NCBI GenBank assembly: GCA_020722815.1
Contig: DYKB01000012.1
Span: forward strand, 48,643 to 112,642
Length of the DNA stretch: 64,000 nt
DNA from: Caldithrix sp.
GTDB taxonomy: Bacteria > Zhuqueibacterota > Zhuqueibacteria > Thermofontimicrobiales > Sulfurfontimicrobiaceae
Reading direction: 5' to 3'
Position numbers and translations under genes: made by a program. This document shows positions 63,386 to 64,000 of the stretch, one piece after another; the stretch's first letter is position 1, and each line of letters starts with the position of its first letter. Under the pieces are notes generated by a model, which saw nothing but the letters and a program-made list of their open reading frames with translations, ran no database searches and was not told where the DNA came from.

Positions 63386-64000
63386 CGCCGGAATTCGTAT
63401 GGAATGGGTTCTGCAAGGTGTATAAGTGTGGCAGCCCCCATACAATTACGCCGTCACTTTGTTTCGCTTCAGTTCAGCGTTAAACTCAGCCGCGCAATTT
63501 ACTTGAGGAATTGAGCGGTGGGAATTCGTCTTGTTTCTATCATTCTATCTCCTTTAAAATCAGTTTGATCAGTTCAATTCGCAGTTTCTGTTCACCGGTA
63601 TGATAAAACAATCGCCGCTGTCATGCCAGAATGTTTAATTGGGCATCCATTGGTCTGAAAAAGTGTGGATTCCCGCCAAAAACATGTAGAAATGTCAGAT
63701 TTGATCTACCCTCTGAACGGTTACAATTCGAATTCCATGTTTATTTGAAACCCTGCAGCAGGTTGAGCTTCGCTAAATTACTAATCCAGGTTGAACCTCC
63801 CGCAGGGTCATGTTTATCGGTGAAAACTTAGCAAATCCCTGTCATCCACCTTCCATTTCAAATCCACCGGAGCAAAATATCATCATCCGCCCTCTTCACC
63901 AAATTCTCCTTGCTTTTTTCGCCGGAAATATCAATTTCTAATTAAAGTTTGTCCGAAAATACCAGGACCTGAGTGGGTAAGACGGAGGCCAATGCCTCCA
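63386..64000. other. Gene-free right edge
   Basis: Contains a hairpin with ACCCTGC...AGGTT against AACCT...GCAGGGT (63750-63808) and, at 63969-64000, the left half of the CTGAGTGGGTAAGACG palindrome with an inner GGAGGC/GCCTCC stem, cut by the window end. No supported gene. Confidence 0.45.

Noticed and set aside
63631..63831. 66-residue frame near the right edge
   Set aside because: It crosses a palindromic hairpin and has no ribosome site.
1..64000. tRNA or rRNA genes
   Set aside because: I looked for tRNA-like arms and conserved rRNA segments and found none; a tRNAscan run would settle it.

Overview
The window looks like a chromosomal segment of a Gram-negative bacterium of the FCB group, most likely a Calditrichota/KSB1-type lineage. 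This is inferred from two very large secreted proteins ending in a 'NYPNPFNP'-type C-terminal sorting domain (type IX secretion style), a PorV/PorQ-like outer-membrane protein, a TonB-dependent receptor with a carboxypeptidase-like plug extension, KdsB (an LPS Kdo enzyme), many lipoproteins, and Tat-type signals on secreted enzymes. No rRNA or tRNA gene was seen, so the placement is not proven.

Layout. 1-2751 (minus): an edge-cut lipoprotein, a frame-disrupted secreted gene and a sodium:solute symporter. 3016-5880: a sugar-nucleotide-type SDR and a membrane-anchored MutS-like ATPase. 7112-10947: the two halves of a heterodimeric ABC exporter with complementary degenerate ATP sites. 11058-13186 (minus): hisI, hisF and a Glu/Asp racemase. 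14256-17731: an envelope operon (TPR/CsgG-like lipoprotein, beta-barrel, lipoprotein). 17761-20975: aldehyde dehydrogenase and a Gfo/Idh/MocA oxidoreductase. 21323-23908: a T9SS-type secreted protein. 24081-30345 (minus): metallophosphatase, sulfatase and a large glycosidase-like lipoprotein, which with the second sulfatase (45765) and the heparinase-like lyase (48079) suggests use of sulfated polysaccharides. 30673-36841: an iron module (DtxR-type regulator, FeoA, FeoB, Cys-rich FeoB partner, TonB receptor). 37001-42678 (minus): LysM protein, a STAS/HATPase fusion, a polyferredoxin membrane protein and a DUF362 protein. 43091-45177: a TIM-barrel isomerase and kdsB. 50833-51396: a CRISPR array without cas genes. 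52654-59810: a PorV-OmpA fusion and a 1804-residue putative T9SS cargo. 60907-63385: a DUF-type protein and a methyltransferase.

The most unusual feature is the intergenic DNA. It holds several families of small, non-coding, strongly palindromic repeats that sit inside one another: a ~213-bp palindrome (called PAL1 here), a MITE-like element with CATAGC...TTAAG ends and a 10-bp target duplication (MITE-1), a ~148-bp element with a compensatory stem change (element D), an element with GATCTTGACCCA-type ends (element C) and short REP-like hairpins. Beside the CRISPR array lies a further 1-kb block in which one 14-bp motif recurs in alternating orientation inside a symmetric repeat frame. No transposase is present in the window, so any mobilising enzyme would act in trans. 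No cas gene is present either. I did not find a convincing new defence system; the repeat nest, the motif array next to the CRISPR, the STAS-HATPase fusion and the PorV-OmpA/cargo pair are the best leads.
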